From: Pedobacter glucosidilyticus DSM 23534
Lineage (GTDB): Bacteria > Bacteroidota > Bacteroidia > Sphingobacteriales > Sphingobacteriaceae
Assembly (NCBI RefSeq): GCF_000425145.1
Contig: NZ_AULF01000011.1
Span: 62,001-126,000, forward strand
Length of the DNA: 64,000 nt
Direction: 5' to 3'
A program made the translations under genes and the position numbers. The notes under the pieces were generated by a model. The model was not told the origin of the DNA, ran no database searches, and saw only the letters and a program-made list of their open reading frames with translations. Shown piece by piece: positions 27,008 through 33,962 of the stretch (positions are counted from its first letter, which is position 1; each line of letters starts with the position of its first letter).

Positions 27008-27640
27008 TTACTTATTAGGTTGCGGAGTTGTTCTTAAATATGGCTTAATTTCTTTAAAACCTTTTGGAAACTTAGCCGGAATATCCTCTGTTTTAATAGC
27101 TGGCGCAACCACTACATCTTCCCCATCTTTCCAATCTGCTGGTGTAGCAACACTGTGGTAAGCGGTTAACTGTAAAGAGTCTATTACCCTTAAAATTTCT
27201 TGGAAATTTCTACCTGTTGATGCAGGGTAAGATATAATGAGTTTTACAGTTTTATCTGGTGCTATAATAAATAAAGACCTTACTGTAAAAGTTGTTGATG
27301 CATTAGGATGCAACATACCATAGGCTTCAGAAATACTTTTATCTTCATCAGCAATGATAGGAAAATTTACTTCTACACCTTGTGTTTCATTAATATCACT
27401 TATCCAACCTTTATGAGATTCAACAGAATCAACACTTAAAGCCATTACTTTTACATTTCTTTTAGCAAACTCATCGTTTAAAGCTGCTGTACGACCTAAT
27501 TCTGTTGTACAAACCGGTGTATAATCTGCCGGATGCGAAAATAACACACCCCAGCTATCACCTAAATATTCATAGAAATCAATTTCTCCTTCAGAGGTCT
27601 TTGCCTTGAAATTTGGAGCTACATCACCTAGTCTTAACAT
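27008..27640 (-). CDS. 1-Cys peroxiredoxin (Prx6 type)
   Basis: This 210-residue cytoplasmic peroxidase reduces hydrogen peroxide and organic peroxides. The peroxidatic Cys44 lies in HPADYTPVCTTE, the Prx6 signature, and the protein contains no other cysteine, so an external reductant is required. The C-terminal domain (ATPADWKDGEDVVV, then KPYLRTTPQP) matches the Prx6 dimerisation extension. A perfect 21-bp palindrome sits 17 bp upstream of its ATG and could be an operator. It follows hemN on the same strand, about 108 bp away. Confidence 0.94.
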   Translation of the reverse strand: MLRLGDVAPNFKAKTSEGEIDFYEYLGDSWGVLFSHPADYTPVCTTELGRTAALNDEFAKRNVKVMALSVDSVESHKGWISDINETQGVEVNFPIIADEDKSISEAYGMLHPNASTTFTVRSLFIIAPDKTVKLIISYPASTGRNFQEILRVIDSLQLTAYHSVATPADWKDGEDVVVAPAIKTEDIPAKFPKGFKEIKPYLRTTPQPNK

Positions 27641-27657
27641 AATTCTAAAATTTTAAT

Positions 27658-27678
27658 TCTCTACTAATTTAGTAGAGA
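27658..27678. promoter_or_regulatory. Perfect 21-bp palindrome upstream of the peroxiredoxin gene
   Basis: Ten-base arms (TCTCTACTAA and its exact complement) flank a single central T. It ends 17 bp before the peroxiredoxin ATG. The length, perfection and position suggest an operator for a dimeric regulator, or a stem in the 5' leader. It does not match the PerR box or the FNR-like dyads found nearby. The controlling protein is unknown. Confidence 0.5.
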
Positions 27679-27748
27679 TATTTTAAAGAAACAAGAAACC
27701 ACAATCATGCCATTTATTAAATGACATTCAGATTTTATTTCTATAACC

Positions 27749-29110
27749 TTAGCCCATGCTAAATAGTGGCTTATTTAGCTTAGTTGCCTGCAAGCGAGCA
27801 TCAAATACAGCACAAACATTTCGTAAAAAGCGTTTTCCTATTTTGGTAACTTTTATAGATTGATATTCCTGAATGATCAAACCATCTTCTACCAACTCTG
27901 GTAATCCTGATAAATTTTCTCTGAAAGCATTGTTTTGTAAATCTTCATTAGTCCAGGTGGTTACACCTTTACACATGATATTTAAAATATGCCTCCTGAT
28001 TAATAAATCCTCTTCATTTAACACATGTCCTTTTACTACTGGTATTTCTCCGGCATTAATCAAAGTCAAATACTCCTCTTCGCTTTTAACATTTTGGGCA
28101 AAGGCATCCCAGGTATCGCTAATAGAAGAAACGCCTAAACCAACCAATAAACGGGTGTACTGATGGGTATAACCCATAAAATTACGGTGTAACTTTTTGT
28201 TTTGTGCAGCTATGTTTAACTTATCATTGGCAAAAGCAAAATGATCCATACCGATATCTAAATAACCAGCAGCAAGAAGCATTTCTCTGCCTTTTTCATA
28301 TAATTTTTGCCTTAAATGGGTATCAGGTAAATCGGCCTCGGTAAATTTGCGCTGACCAGATTTTACCCAAGGGACATGCGCATAGCTATAAAAAGCAATT
28401 CTATCAGGCTTTAAGCCGATAACCTTTTCTATCGTAGCTGTAAGGCTAGCAACGGTTTGTAAGGGCAAACCATATATTAAATCGAAATTTATAGAAGTAT
28501 AACCTACGGCTCTGGCTTGTTTACTTACGATATATACCTCTTCTACAGACTGTATTCTGTTGATCATGATTTGTACTTGCTCATCAAAATCTTGTATACC
28601 TAAGCTTAATCTTTTAAAACCTAAAGCGTGTAATACTTCAAGATGTGCGAGAGTGGTATTTGCCGGATGCGCTTCAAAACTAAATTCTGCATCCTCATGA
28701 ATGATACAATCTTCTAAAATACCTGAGATTAAAAGCGCTAGATTTTCTGGCGAGAAAAATGTTGGTGTCCCACCGCCTAAGTGTATTTCTTTTAACTGAG
28801 GTTGAGCACCAAAAATAGCTTTATACAATTTCCACTCCTTTATAACAGCTTGTAAATATGGTTCTTCTACCCCATGGTTTTTAGTAATACGCTTATTGCA
28901 GGCACAATAAGTACATAAACTTTCGCAATAAGGTAAATGGATATAAATACTTATACCATCATTCTGATTGCTGATATCAAAAGATTGTTTAACTTTTTGC
29001 AACCAAAAAGATTTGTTAAAAGTACTTTCATCCCAAAACGGAACCGTAGGATAACTGGTATACCTAGGTACAGGTACCGTATATTTAGTTGTGATATTTT
29101 GACTAAGCAT
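27749..29110 (-). CDS. hemN: Oxygen-independent coproporphyrinogen III oxidase
   Basis: This 453-residue radical-SAM enzyme decarboxylates coproporphyrinogen III to protoporphyrinogen IX without oxygen. The cluster cysteines are Cys62, Cys66 and Cys69 in YCESLCTYCAC, with Cys71 as in true HemN, followed by LGGGTPTFFSPENL. N-terminal YTSYPT and the C-terminal HemN domain (GLPELVEDGLI) are present, which separates it from HemW. It starts 1 bp after the D-lactate dehydrogenase gene, so the two are an operon. The FNR-like site at 30221 is upstream of both, as expected for an enzyme used when oxygen is low. Confidence 0.93.
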   Translation of the reverse strand: MLSQNITTKYTVPVPRYTSYPTVPFWDESTFNKSFWLQKVKQSFDISNQNDGISIYIHLPYCESLCTYCACNKRITKNHGVEEPYLQAVIKEWKLYKAIFGAQPQLKEIHLGGGTPTFFSPENLALLISGILEDCIIHEDAEFSFEAHPANTTLAHLEVLHALGFKRLSLGIQDFDEQVQIMINRIQSVEEVYIVSKQARAVGYTSINFDLIYGLPLQTVASLTATIEKVIGLKPDRIAFYSYAHVPWVKSGQRKFTEADLPDTHLRQKLYEKGREMLLAAGYLDIGMDHFAFANDKLNIAAQNKKLHRNFMGYTHQYTRLLVGLGVSSISDTWDAFAQNVKSEEEYLTLINAGEIPVVKGHVLNEEDLLIRRHILNIMCKGVTTWTNEDLQNNAFRENLSGLPELVEDGLIIQEYQSIKVTKIGKRFLRNVCAVFDARLQATKLNKPLFSMG

Positions 29111-29111
29111 A

Positions 29112-30149
29112 TTAGGATTGGTGTGGTGATAATTGCTTTATTTTGGCAGCTTCCTTTTGACAATTTTTAGCACATGCGCAGGCCTTACCTACACATTTAT
29201 TTTCTTGCCAAAGGTCTAAGCTTTTTATGGTAAGTTGTGCTATTTCTTGTAAGGCTTCTTTAGTTAAAAAAGCCTGGTGTGGTGTTATCATCACATTAGG
29301 GAAAGCCAATAATTGCTGCAATAAGCAATCTTTTTGTTTGTCTTGATGGTGATTTTCAAAGAATAAGCCGTGTTCATATTCATAAACATCGGCACCTAAA
29401 GCTCCAATCTTGCCAGATTTAAGTGCTTGCAAAACATCGTTGGTATTTAATAAACCACCTCTTCCGGTATTGATGAGCATTACACCAGTTTTCATTTTCG
29501 CGAGATGCTCTGCATTGATGATATGCCTAGTTTCATCAGTTAAAGGAACATGTAAAGAAATAATATCTGATTTAGCATAAAGCTCTTCTAAACCCACATG
29601 CTTTATACCGGTATGCTGATGTTTTACTTGGTCATAAGCCAAAACTTTACAGCCAAAACCGTTAAATATTTTTGCTGTAATCAAGCCAATCTCGCCTAAA
29701 CCTATTATACCTACAGTTTTACCATACAAGGTAAAACCTACCAAACCATCTAACCTAAAATCGAAGTTTTTGCTTCTTTCTGTTGATAATAAAATTTTAC
29801 GATTTAAAGCCAATACAAGCGTTAACACGTGTTCTGCAATACTGTGTGGCGAGTAAGAAGGGATATTAGCTATTTTAATATTGGCTGCAGCCGCTGCTTG
29901 TTTATCAATATGATCTGTACCTACAGAACGTGTGGCAATATACTTAACACCGTAATGGGCAAGCTTTTGGATAACAGATGCCGAAACATCATCACTTGTA
30001 AAAACTACAACTGCATCCTTACCTTCTGCATAAGATGTAGTTTCATCAGTTAAAGGATTAGCTATTAGCGTAATATCATGCTTTTTTTGATTGGCTTTTG
30101 CCAGCAACTCTTTCTCAAAAGACCTCGTACTGTAAACTACAACTTTCAT
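29112..30149 (-). CDS. ldhA: D-lactate dehydrogenase (2-hydroxyacid dehydrogenase family) with Cys-rich tail
   Basis: This 345-residue NAD-dependent enzyme interconverts pyruvate and D-lactate. It shows RSVGTDHID, the nucleotide loop GLGEIG, HVPLTDETRHII, NTGRGG, and the catalytic His in ITPHQAFLT. Start is ATG 30149 (MKVVVYSTRSF); a longer in-frame ATG at 30167 adds six residues and fits homologues less well. The C-terminus is odd: after DLWQENK it adds a tail with four cysteines in the pattern C-x4-C-x-C-x3-C, which E. coli LdhA lacks. That could bind metal or act as a redox switch. It is operonic with hemN. The gene symbol is by similarity. Confidence 0.87.
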   Translation of the reverse strand: MKVVVYSTRSFEKELLAKANQKKHDITLIANPLTDETTSYAEGKDAVVVFTSDDVSASVIQKLAHYGVKYIATRSVGTDHIDKQAAAAANIKIANIPSYSPHSIAEHVLTLVLALNRKILLSTERSKNFDFRLDGLVGFTLYGKTVGIIGLGEIGLITAKIFNGFGCKVLAYDQVKHQHTGIKHVGLEELYAKSDIISLHVPLTDETRHIINAEHLAKMKTGVMLINTGRGGLLNTNDVLQALKSGKIGALGADVYEYEHGLFFENHHQDKQKDCLLQQLLAFPNVMITPHQAFLTKEALQEIAQLTIKSLDLWQENKCVGKACACAKNCQKEAAKIKQLSPHQS

Positions 30150-30220
30150 TTGCTTCGCTTTATACAAGCAAAGCTACCTGCTATATTCCTATTGTAACAT
30201 GAGTGTAGTCAGCAAGAAAA

Positions 30221-30234
30221 GTGATAAAAATCAA
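30221..30234 (-). promoter_or_regulatory. FNR-type box upstream of ldhA-hemN
   Basis: The site reads GTGAT-AAAA-ATCAA, differing from the FNR consensus TTGAT-N4-ATCAA at one outer base. Its centre is 78 bp upstream of the ldhA ATG and it overlaps the stop codon of the response regulator gene. It would give ldhA and hemN their own oxygen-responsive promoter. The encoded regulator next door has the FNR recognition residues. Confidence 0.6.
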
Positions 30235-31280
30235 TTTTTCATATTTTTTAGACGGTTTACATCTATAATGTGTATCTCACCTCCTTTTTTCTCTATCAGT
30301 TTTTCCTCTTTAAAATCGCTTAAGGTACGACTCACCGTTTCTGTTGCCATGCCGGCCATCGCGGCTAAATCATCTCTAGAAATTTTAAAAATATCCTGAT
30401 TTTTATTTACTTCTCTGATACGCATTAAAGTTTCTGCCAAACGCTTTCTTACAGAATGATAAGCTAATTGAACCAACTGCTCTTCCTTTTGATGAATGTG
30501 CGCAGAAAGTAACTGGATAAACTGCATGGCAACCGCTGTATTATTATTTAACAGCGCATTCACTTGGTCTTTATGCAACATACAAATGCTGCTATTTTCT
30601 ATAGCTTCGGCAGTTTCTGTATGCAACTGACTTATCAAAGCATCATGCACACCAAAATATTCATCGGCATGGTAAATTCCGGTTAAAAGTTCTCTACCAT
30701 CTTCACTTAACTTAACTGTTTTAATTTTACCCTCGAGCACTAAATAGATACCTTGAGCATGGTCTTGGTCGTAATAAATAATCTGACCCTTTTTAACCTG
30801 TCTTATTTTCTTTTGCGAGATTAAAGATTTTAAGTCCTGCTTATCTTCTACTTGTGAGGCAAAGTCTTCTAAACTTTTTAAACCTTTTGTGTAAAAGGCT
30901 TCTTGTTTTTGCTTTTTATTAAGCCTACTTTCTATAGCATTTAAAAGCTCCATATCGTCAAAAGGCTTAATCAGATAATCATCTGCTCCCATCTCCATTC
31001 CTTTACGCATATCTGCTCTTTCTGCCTTGGCCGTCAGAAAAATAAAAGGAATATTAGCCGTTTCCGGATTTTTATTCAGCAGGTATAAAACACCATAACC
31101 ATCAAGTTCTGGCATCATGATATCACAAATAATTAAATTTGGAAGGTATTTTTGGGCTTTATCAGCACCAAGTTTGCCATTAACAGCAGTCTCAACTTCA
31201 TAACCAGCCAAGCCTAAAATTTCGGCTGTACCTTCTCTAATATCCTCGTTATCTTCTATAATCAGGATTTTCTTTTTCAT
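30231..31280 (-). CDS. Response regulator: CheY-like receiver fused to Crp/FNR-type DNA-binding protein
   Basis: This 349-residue protein joins a receiver (1-120; phospho-acceptor Asp53 in CDIMMPE, Lys105 in IKPF) to a cyclic-nucleotide-binding-like barrel (about 150-245) and a Crp/FNR winged helix (about 275-345). The recognition helix reads ETVSR (Glu314, Ser317, Arg318), the pattern by which FNR reads TTGA half-sites; CRP has an RE-x3-R pattern instead. There are no N-terminal cysteines for an iron-sulfur cluster, so oxygen sensing must come from the partner kinase, encoded 1 bp upstream. Functionally it is like FixJ and FixK in one chain. Likely targets are the three FNR-like sites at 30221, 33839 and 33903. 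Confidence 0.92.
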   Translation of the reverse strand: MKKKILIIEDNEDIREGTAEILGLAGYEVETAVNGKLGADKAQKYLPNLIICDIMMPELDGYGVLYLLNKNPETANIPFIFLTAKAERADMRKGMEMGADDYLIKPFDDMELLNAIESRLNKKQKQEAFYTKGLKSLEDFASQVEDKQDLKSLISQKKIRQVKKGQIIYYDQDHAQGIYLVLEGKIKTVKLSEDGRELLTGIYHADEYFGVHDALISQLHTETAEAIENSSICMLHKDQVNALLNNNTAVAMQFIQLLSAHIHQKEEQLVQLAYHSVRKRLAETLMRIREVNKNQDIFKISRDDLAAMAGMATETVSRTLSDFKEEKLIEKKGGEIHIIDVNRLKNMKN

Positions 31281-31281
31281 G

Positions 31282-32466
31282 CTAAAGATTAAAAATCAGG
31301 GTAAATTTAGCGCCTTTGTTTTCTGCACTCTCAAACTCCACCTCGCCATTCATCAATTTAATATAACGGTTAACAATATTTAATCCTAAACCAGTACCCG
31401 GGATGCTCCCCGTATTATTGGCTCTAAAGAAAGGTTCAAATAAATGTTTTTGATCATTTACAGGAATACCAATACCATCATCTTTAATCATCACCATACA
31501 GCGTTTTTCATCCAGCTCGGTATTAAACTCTATAAAGGTGTTTTCGCCAGAATATTTAATAGCGTTAGCGATTAGGTTGATGATACAATTTTTTAATAAG
31601 GCTGCATCTAAAGTAACCAAGCTGCTTTTTCCTGTATGTTGATAAATGATATTTTGATTTTGCTTGGCTATCAATTGCATTTCTTCGGTAATTTCTTCTG
31701 CCAGCTTCACCAAATCAAAAGGTACTGCTTGTGGATTAATTTTACCAGCTTCTAGCCTTTCCAGAGATAAGAAATCATTAAGGATATTGGTAAGGTTGCC
31801 CACACCAACTTTTATTTTGCCCACATGTTTGGCAATATTAGGATTTTGATACTCCTGTGCATATTTTTCTATCAACGATGCAGAGAGTTGTATAGAACTT
31901 AAAGGTGTTCTAAACTCATGCGATGCCATGGATACGAATCGACTTTTCAATTGGTTAAGTTCTTTTTCTTTTTCAAGAGATAAACTAACCTCTTCTTTGG
32001 CATTTTGTAACTGTGCAACAATAGATTGTAAAGCTTCTGTTCGCTCTTCTACTAAATGCTCTAGTCTTGATGTGTATTTTCTTAATTGCTCTTCGGCGTC
32101 TTTTTCTCTGCTTAAATCGTGTATAAATCCGGTATAAACTATCCTACCTTTGTACTGCACTTTACTTACGGCTAGCCTGAATGGAAATTGGCTTTTATCT
32201 TTTCTTAACCCAGTTACCTCTCTACCAATCCCAATAATATGTGCTTCGCCCGTTTGGTGGTAACGATGAATATAACCATCGTGTTGAGACCTATAAGGTT
32301 CTGGCATCAACATCGATATATTTTTACCTACTACTTCATTAACCTGGTAACCAAACAGTTCACAGGCCGATGGGTTAATGGCTTCTATTAATCCTGTTGT
32401 ATCAATGGTAATGATCCCATCAATAGCGTTATTAATAATTGCTTCCAGTAAAGCCTCTTTATCCAT
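31282..32466 (-). CDS. FixL-like heme-PAS sensor histidine kinase
   Basis: This 394-residue soluble kinase has one PAS domain (about 5-125), a coiled coil (about 125-175), a HisKA domain with phospho-acceptor His183 (ASHEFRTPLS) and an ATPase domain (INLIANAIKYS, DDGIGIP, GTGLGL). Within the PAS domain every key heme-pocket residue of Bradyrhizobium FixL is conserved at the same spacing: His62 (axial ligand, FixL His200), Arg68 (Arg206), His76 (His214), Ile77 (Ile215), Ile80 (Ile218) and Arg82 (Arg220), inside IIGIGREVTG. It should therefore bind heme and sense oxygen. It lacks membrane spans. It lies 48 bp downstream of the CoA-transferase gene and 1 bp before its regulator. Confidence 0.92.
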   Translation of the reverse strand: MDKEALLEAIINNAIDGIITIDTTGLIEAINPSACELFGYQVNEVVGKNISMLMPEPYRSQHDGYIHRYHQTGEAHIIGIGREVTGLRKDKSQFPFRLAVSKVQYKGRIVYTGFIHDLSREKDAEEQLRKYTSRLEHLVEERTEALQSIVAQLQNAKEEVSLSLEKEKELNQLKSRFVSMASHEFRTPLSSIQLSASLIEKYAQEYQNPNIAKHVGKIKVGVGNLTNILNDFLSLERLEAGKINPQAVPFDLVKLAEEITEEMQLIAKQNQNIIYQHTGKSSLVTLDAALLKNCIINLIANAIKYSGENTFIEFNTELDEKRCMVMIKDDGIGIPVNDQKHLFEPFFRANNTGSIPGTGLGLNIVNRYIKLMNGEVEFESAENKGAKFTLIFNL

Positions 32467-32514
32467 TTGGCTAATTTATCTTAAAAGTATTACTAATAAA
32501 AATACTTATGAAGA

Positions 32515-33789
32515 TTATTTATATCGCTCCTCAAATGCTTTCTCTAAAGCTTCTCTATGGTCTGGATGTGCTATTTCTATCAAAGCTCTTCCTCTTTGTT
32601 TTAAACTTTTTCCATACAAATTTACTATACCATATTCCGTTACCACCCATTGTACATGTCCTCTGGTGGTTACCACACCTGCACCTTCTTTTAAGAAAGG
32701 AACAATTCTGGAGATTCCTTTATTGGTAGTTGATGGCAAAGCAATAATAGGTTTACCACCTTGCGATAAAGATGCACCTCTGATAAAATCCATTTGCCCA
32801 CCAATACCAGAAAATTGGTACGTTCCTATAGAATCTGCACAAACCTGACCTGTTAAATCAATTTCTATGGCACTATTGATAGCAATTACTTTAGGGTTTT
32901 GGCGGATAACACTCGTATCATTTACATAATTGATATTCATCACCCTTACCGATGTATTATCATCCACAAAATCATACAATTTTCTGGTACCAACCATAAA
33001 AGAGGTAACCGTTTTACCTCTGTTAAGCTTCTTCATACTATTATCAATAACGCCACTTTCTATCAATGGGATTACTCCATCAGAAAGCATTTCGGTATGC
33101 AGACCTAAATTTTTATGGTTTACCAAATTTTTTAGAACTTGGTCTGGAATACTACCAATTCCTAATTGTAAGGTAGAACCATCTTCTATCAAAGAAGCCA
33201 CATTTTTACCAATTTGCACCACTACATCGCTGGCTTTTGTAGCATAATCTACTTCTGGAAGCTCTGCCTTTTGCCAAACTAAGGCATTTATTTTATTGAT
33301 ATGGATAAAACCATCTCCGTGTGTTCTGGGCATAAAAGGATTAACCTGAGCGATGACATACTTCGCATTTTCTATGGCTGCTCTGGCAATATCTACCGAT
33401 GTTCCTAGAGAACAATAACCATGTTTATCGGGTACGGATACTTGAATAATGGCTACGTCAATAGGTAAATAGTTTTCGTTAAACAGGATAGGTATCTCAC
33501 TTAAAAATACAGGTACATAATCGCCAAACTGGCTATTAGCTACCGCTCTGGAATTTGCCGATACAAATAAGGAATTGAAGAAAAAACTATTTCTGTATTT
33601 TTCATCATTAAAATTGACATCTCCTAAAGTGGTGATGCTAACCAATTCAACATTTTCCAATTCCTGATACCTATGTTGTAAGGCTTTTATAAGGTGTACA
33701 GGTGTTGCAGCACTTCCATGTAAAAACACCCTATCTCCTGACTTTACTGCTTTAACGGCCTCTGCGGCACTGATATAATGAACATCCAT
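32515..33789 (-). CDS. Acetyl-CoA hydrolase/transferase-family protein
   Basis: This 424-residue protein belongs to the family that includes 4-hydroxybutyrate CoA-transferase, acetate:succinate CoA-transferase and acetyl-CoA hydrolase. It has an N-terminal domain (GDRVFLHGSAATPVHL, SVPDKHGYCSLG) and a C-terminal domain with GIGSIPDQVL, TEMLSDGVIPLIESG, GIGGQMDFIRGA and GHVQWVVTEYGI. The enzyme could make acetate or swap CoA during fermentation. It is the first gene of the run leading into the oxygen-sensing kinase and its regulator, which supports a role in low-oxygen metabolism. The exact acyl substrate is unknown. Confidence 0.9.
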   Translation of the reverse strand: MDVHYISAAEAVKAVKSGDRVFLHGSAATPVHLIKALQHRYQELENVELVSITTLGDVNFNDEKYRNSFFFNSLFVSANSRAVANSQFGDYVPVFLSEIPILFNENYLPIDVAIIQVSVPDKHGYCSLGTSVDIARAAIENAKYVIAQVNPFMPRTHGDGFIHINKINALVWQKAELPEVDYATKASDVVVQIGKNVASLIEDGSTLQLGIGSIPDQVLKNLVNHKNLGLHTEMLSDGVIPLIESGVIDNSMKKLNRGKTVTSFMVGTRKLYDFVDDNTSVRVMNINYVNDTSVIRQNPKVIAINSAIEIDLTGQVCADSIGTYQFSGIGGQMDFIRGASLSQGGKPIIALPSTTNKGISRIVPFLKEGAGVVTTRGHVQWVVTEYGIVNLYGKSLKQRGRALIEIAHPDHREALEKAFEERYK

Positions 33790-33838
33790 GTGGCTAAATT
33801 TTATGGCTCAAAATAGCTTTATTTTAAGCTTATAAAAA

Positions 33839-33852
33839 ATGACAATCGTCAT
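33839..33852 (-). promoter_or_regulatory. FNR-like dyad for the CoA-transferase operon promoter
   Basis: A perfect palindrome ATGAC-AATC-GTCAT. A -7-like element (CTATTTTG on the minus strand, 33809-33816) lies with its middle 33 bp away on the side of the CoA-transferase gene. That spacing would put the dyad near -41, the usual position for FNR activation. The half-site TGAC resembles FNR TGAT. Confidence 0.5.
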
Positions 33853-33902
33853 CAAAAAAGGTTTCTTTTATCTCTAAATATGACCAAAAAATAAAGCTTA
33901 AG

Positions 33903-33914
33903 TGACTAAAATCA
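33903..33914 (+). promoter_or_regulatory. FNR-like dyad for the divergent 596-residue gene
   Basis: The site TGAC-TAAA-ATCA fits TGAY-N4-RTCA. A -7-like element (TATTTCG, 33939-33945) lies about 33 bp downstream, the same spacing as on the other side of this divergent region, and the ATG at 33963 follows. The symmetry suggests that one regulator controls both directions. Confidence 0.45.
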
Positions 33915-33962
33915 TATTCTAAAAGGATTATTAATCGGTATTTCGTAAAAAAAAATAATTTA

